Assembly (NCBI GenBank): GCA_021852325.1
Contig: JAJZNM010000103.1
Location: 1-6,711, forward strand
DNA from: Pseudomonadota bacterium
GTDB taxonomy: Bacteria; Pseudomonadota; Gammaproteobacteria; JAKAQQ01
Direction: 5' to 3'
Length of the DNA: 6,711 bases
The notes under the pieces were generated by a model that was not told where the DNA came from, ran no database searches, and saw only the letters and a list, made by a program, of their open reading frames with translations. A program made the translations under genes and the position numbers. Position 1 is the first letter of the stretch. Every line of letters begins with the position of its first letter. This document shows, piece after piece, positions 6,124 through 6,711 of the stretch.

Positions 6124-6155
6124 AATATACGCAATCGCGCTATTGATTTTTGCGT
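6124..6155 (-). promoter_or_regulatory. AT-rich patch with candidate -10 for trxA and an inverted repeat
   Basis: On the minus strand TATATT (6129 down to 6124) resembles a -10 box about 100 bp before trxA; no convincing -35 lies 16-18 bp upstream. ACGCAA (6129-6134) and TTGCGT (6150-6155) form a 6-bp inverted repeat that could be an operator. The patch stands out from its GC-rich surroundings. Confidence 0.25.
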
Positions 6156-6260
6156 CTAGTCTGGGTGGATTCGAGTTCACCACTGCAACCGGTCTCGACG
6201 CTCCTGGTCACCTACTCATCGGTCGGGGTTTCCAGGTGGACCCTGGGTGGTGTCTTTCAA

Positions 6261-6276
6261 CCGGCTCCTCAGCCGG
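6261..6276. other. 6-bp stem hairpin with 4-nt loop
   Basis: CCGGCT and AGCCGG flank a CCTC loop. There is no U-run on either side, so it does not look like an intrinsic terminator. On the minus strand it would fall at the very 5' end of a transcript from the candidate promoter at 6282-6311. Confidence 0.4.
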
Positions 6277-6281
6277 AACCA

Positions 6282-6311
6282 ATCTTAGCACAGGAGAGAA
6301 ACCGGTTGCAA
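6282..6311 (-). promoter_or_regulatory. candidate extended -10 promoter toward trxA-rho
   Basis: On the minus strand TTGCAA (6311 to 6306) and TAAGAT (6287 to 6282) are 18 bp apart, each 4 of 6 to the sigma70 consensus, and TGC directly precedes the -10 as in extended -10 promoters. It would give a trxA leader of about 250 nt. It overlaps the inverted repeat arms. Confidence 0.3.
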
Positions 6312-6388
6312 GGTGACCGGCGCGAGACCGGGTCGTCCGCCCTGCCTCCTTCCGGAACCGGGTTGCGCACGGAAGATGCTCCTGAGGG

Positions 6389-6394
6389 TACAAT
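6389..6394 (+). promoter_or_regulatory. candidate -10 box for the ABC transporter gene
   Basis: TACAAT is 5 of 6 to TATAAT. The nearest -35-like sequence, TTGCGC at 6363-6368, is 20 bp upstream, too far for a good match. Transcription would start near 6401, leaving a leader of about 185 nt before the chosen start, or about 11 nt before the in-frame ATG at 6412. Confidence 0.3.
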
Positions 6395-6585
6395 CGTTTC
6401 CACAAAACCTCATGCCCTCGCCCAGGGCAGAGCCAGTTGTGGCATCACTGTCCACTCCAAGTTCCGGGAAGGGCCCGGACGGGATCTGGACACAACATCC
6501 GAACGGAGCCGAGCACCCCGATTCTCCCATGGGGCTTGTCCCCGAGAGGCAATGCTCAAGTAACCCACTCTCCACCCTCAAAACC

Positions 6586-6711
6586 ATGACCCAGGCTCCC
6601 ATGCCAACCGATGTACCTGCCCTCGAAATTCGCGACCTGCGCAAAATCTACCGCCATGGGACAACCGCGCTCAAGGGCATTGACCTCACCGTCTATCCGG
6701 GAGAGTTCTTT
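6586..6711 (+). CDS. ABC transporter ATP-binding protein (N-terminus only)
   Basis: The first 42 codons are visible and the gene runs off the right edge. The pattern A-L-E-I-R-D-L-R-K-I-Y (12-22), then A-L-K-G-I-D-L-T-V (28-36) and P-G-E-F-F (38-42) is the start of an ABC ATPase; Tyr22 is the expected A-loop aromatic stacking on adenine. The Walker A loop would follow just past the window. The spacing and the G-x-x-A-L-K-G-I-D-L wording resemble YadG-like ATPases of ABC-2 type exporters, but substrate and partner permease are not visible. No Shine-Dalgarno precedes 6586. ATGs at 6601 (shorter), 6529 and 6412 (longer) are in frame with no stop between, so the true start is open; 6586 leaves a 12-residue lead before the conserved strand, which fits the family best. 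Confidence 0.85.
   Translation, partial: MTQAPMPTDVPALEIRDLRKIYRHGTTALKGIDLTVYPGEFF

Larger units (their letters stand above)
6189..6331. repeat. nested imperfect inverted repeat, possible large RNA hairpin
   Basis: CCGGTCTCG (6189-6197) is an exact reverse complement of 6323-6331. Nested just inside, CTGGTCACCT (6204-6213) pairs with AGGTGACCGG (6311-6320) over 10 bp with one G-U, and CG/CG pairs (6199-6200 with 6321-6322) lie between. Further in, GGTTTC (6227-6232) pairs with GAAACC (6298-6303), and a hairpin lies at 6261-6276. The arms also overlap a competing 10-bp pair, TGCAACCGGT (6184-6193) with 6301-6310. It could be a structured RNA, a palindromic repeat element or a regulatory region; no known RNA family was recognised. 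Confidence 0.45.
6026..6585. other. 560-bp intergenic region between divergent trxA and an ABC ATPase gene
   Basis: No protein family is recognisable in any frame. Contents from left to right: trxA ribosome binding site (6031-6036), a G-rich plus strand/C-rich minus strand tract (6041-6080), an AT-rich patch (6121-6150), a hairpin GGTGGA/TTCACC (6164-6181), a nested inverted repeat (6189-6331) with smaller hairpins inside, a TACAAT box (6389-6394), and then a stretch in frame with the ABC gene that has no stop codon from 6289 onward. Several copies of a GCAACCGG-like motif occur at about 6184, 6257, 6301 and 6358, in both orientations. Confidence 0.7.

Noticed and set aside
6164..6181. tRNA T-arm-like hairpin GGTGGA TTCGAG TTCACC
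   Set aside because: The T-loop-like TTCGAG is tempting, but with the proper 7-nt loop the stem does not pair, and no acceptor or anticodon arm is nearby.
6150..6563. 137-codon plus-strand frame in the gap, TTG start
   Set aside because: No family, no ribosome binding site, and a low-complexity composition; it runs across the inverted repeat.
6285..6644. 119-codon minus-strand frame running into the ABC gene
   Set aside because: It overlaps the conserved ABC N-terminus on the opposite strand and has no recognisable domain.

Overview
This 6.7 kb window is GC-rich, gene-dense chromosomal DNA that looks like core genome of a gammaproteobacterium or a close relative (betaproteobacteria or Acidithiobacillia are possible). 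The evidence is a Fis protein with the Gln-Thr-Glu-Ala-Ala helix-turn-helix, the order DUF3426 protein / fis / purH / purD, and a trxA-rho pair whose Rho is close to the E. coli type. The genus cannot be named from sequence alone. No tRNA, rRNA, CRISPR array, transposase or phage gene was seen.

Left block, plus strand (1-4320): the 3' end of a DUF3426 membrane-anchored protein, a 140-bp gap with a candidate promoter and Fis-like site, then four close genes: fis (nucleoid protein), purH (last two steps of IMP synthesis), purD (second step of purine synthesis) and a GNAT acetyltransferase starting at a TTG inside the end of purD. The spacing (33 nt, 42 nt, then a 17-nt overlap) suggests one operon linking a growth-rate regulator to purine synthesis. 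dusB, which often precedes fis in gammaproteobacteria, is absent here.

Middle block, minus strand (6025 down to 4317): trxA (thioredoxin) followed by rho (transcription terminator). The trxA stop and the most upstream sensible rho start share an ATGA, so the two are probably translationally coupled. rho and the GNAT gene meet tail to tail, sharing CTAG, so there is no intergenic space for an intrinsic terminator.

Right block (6026-6711): a 560-bp gap with no convincing gene. It holds a C-rich, G-poor trxA leader (a possible Rho loading site), an AT-rich patch, a nested inverted repeat able to fold as a large hairpin (6189-6331), and three weak promoter candidates. It ends in the first 42 codons of an ABC transporter ATPase on the plus strand.

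Overall this is ordinary housekeeping DNA. The places most worth a second look are the structured gap at 6184-6331, the CTAG junction at rho, the possible Rho autoregulation site before trxA, and unusual residues in PurH and PurD. I see no clear new biological system.
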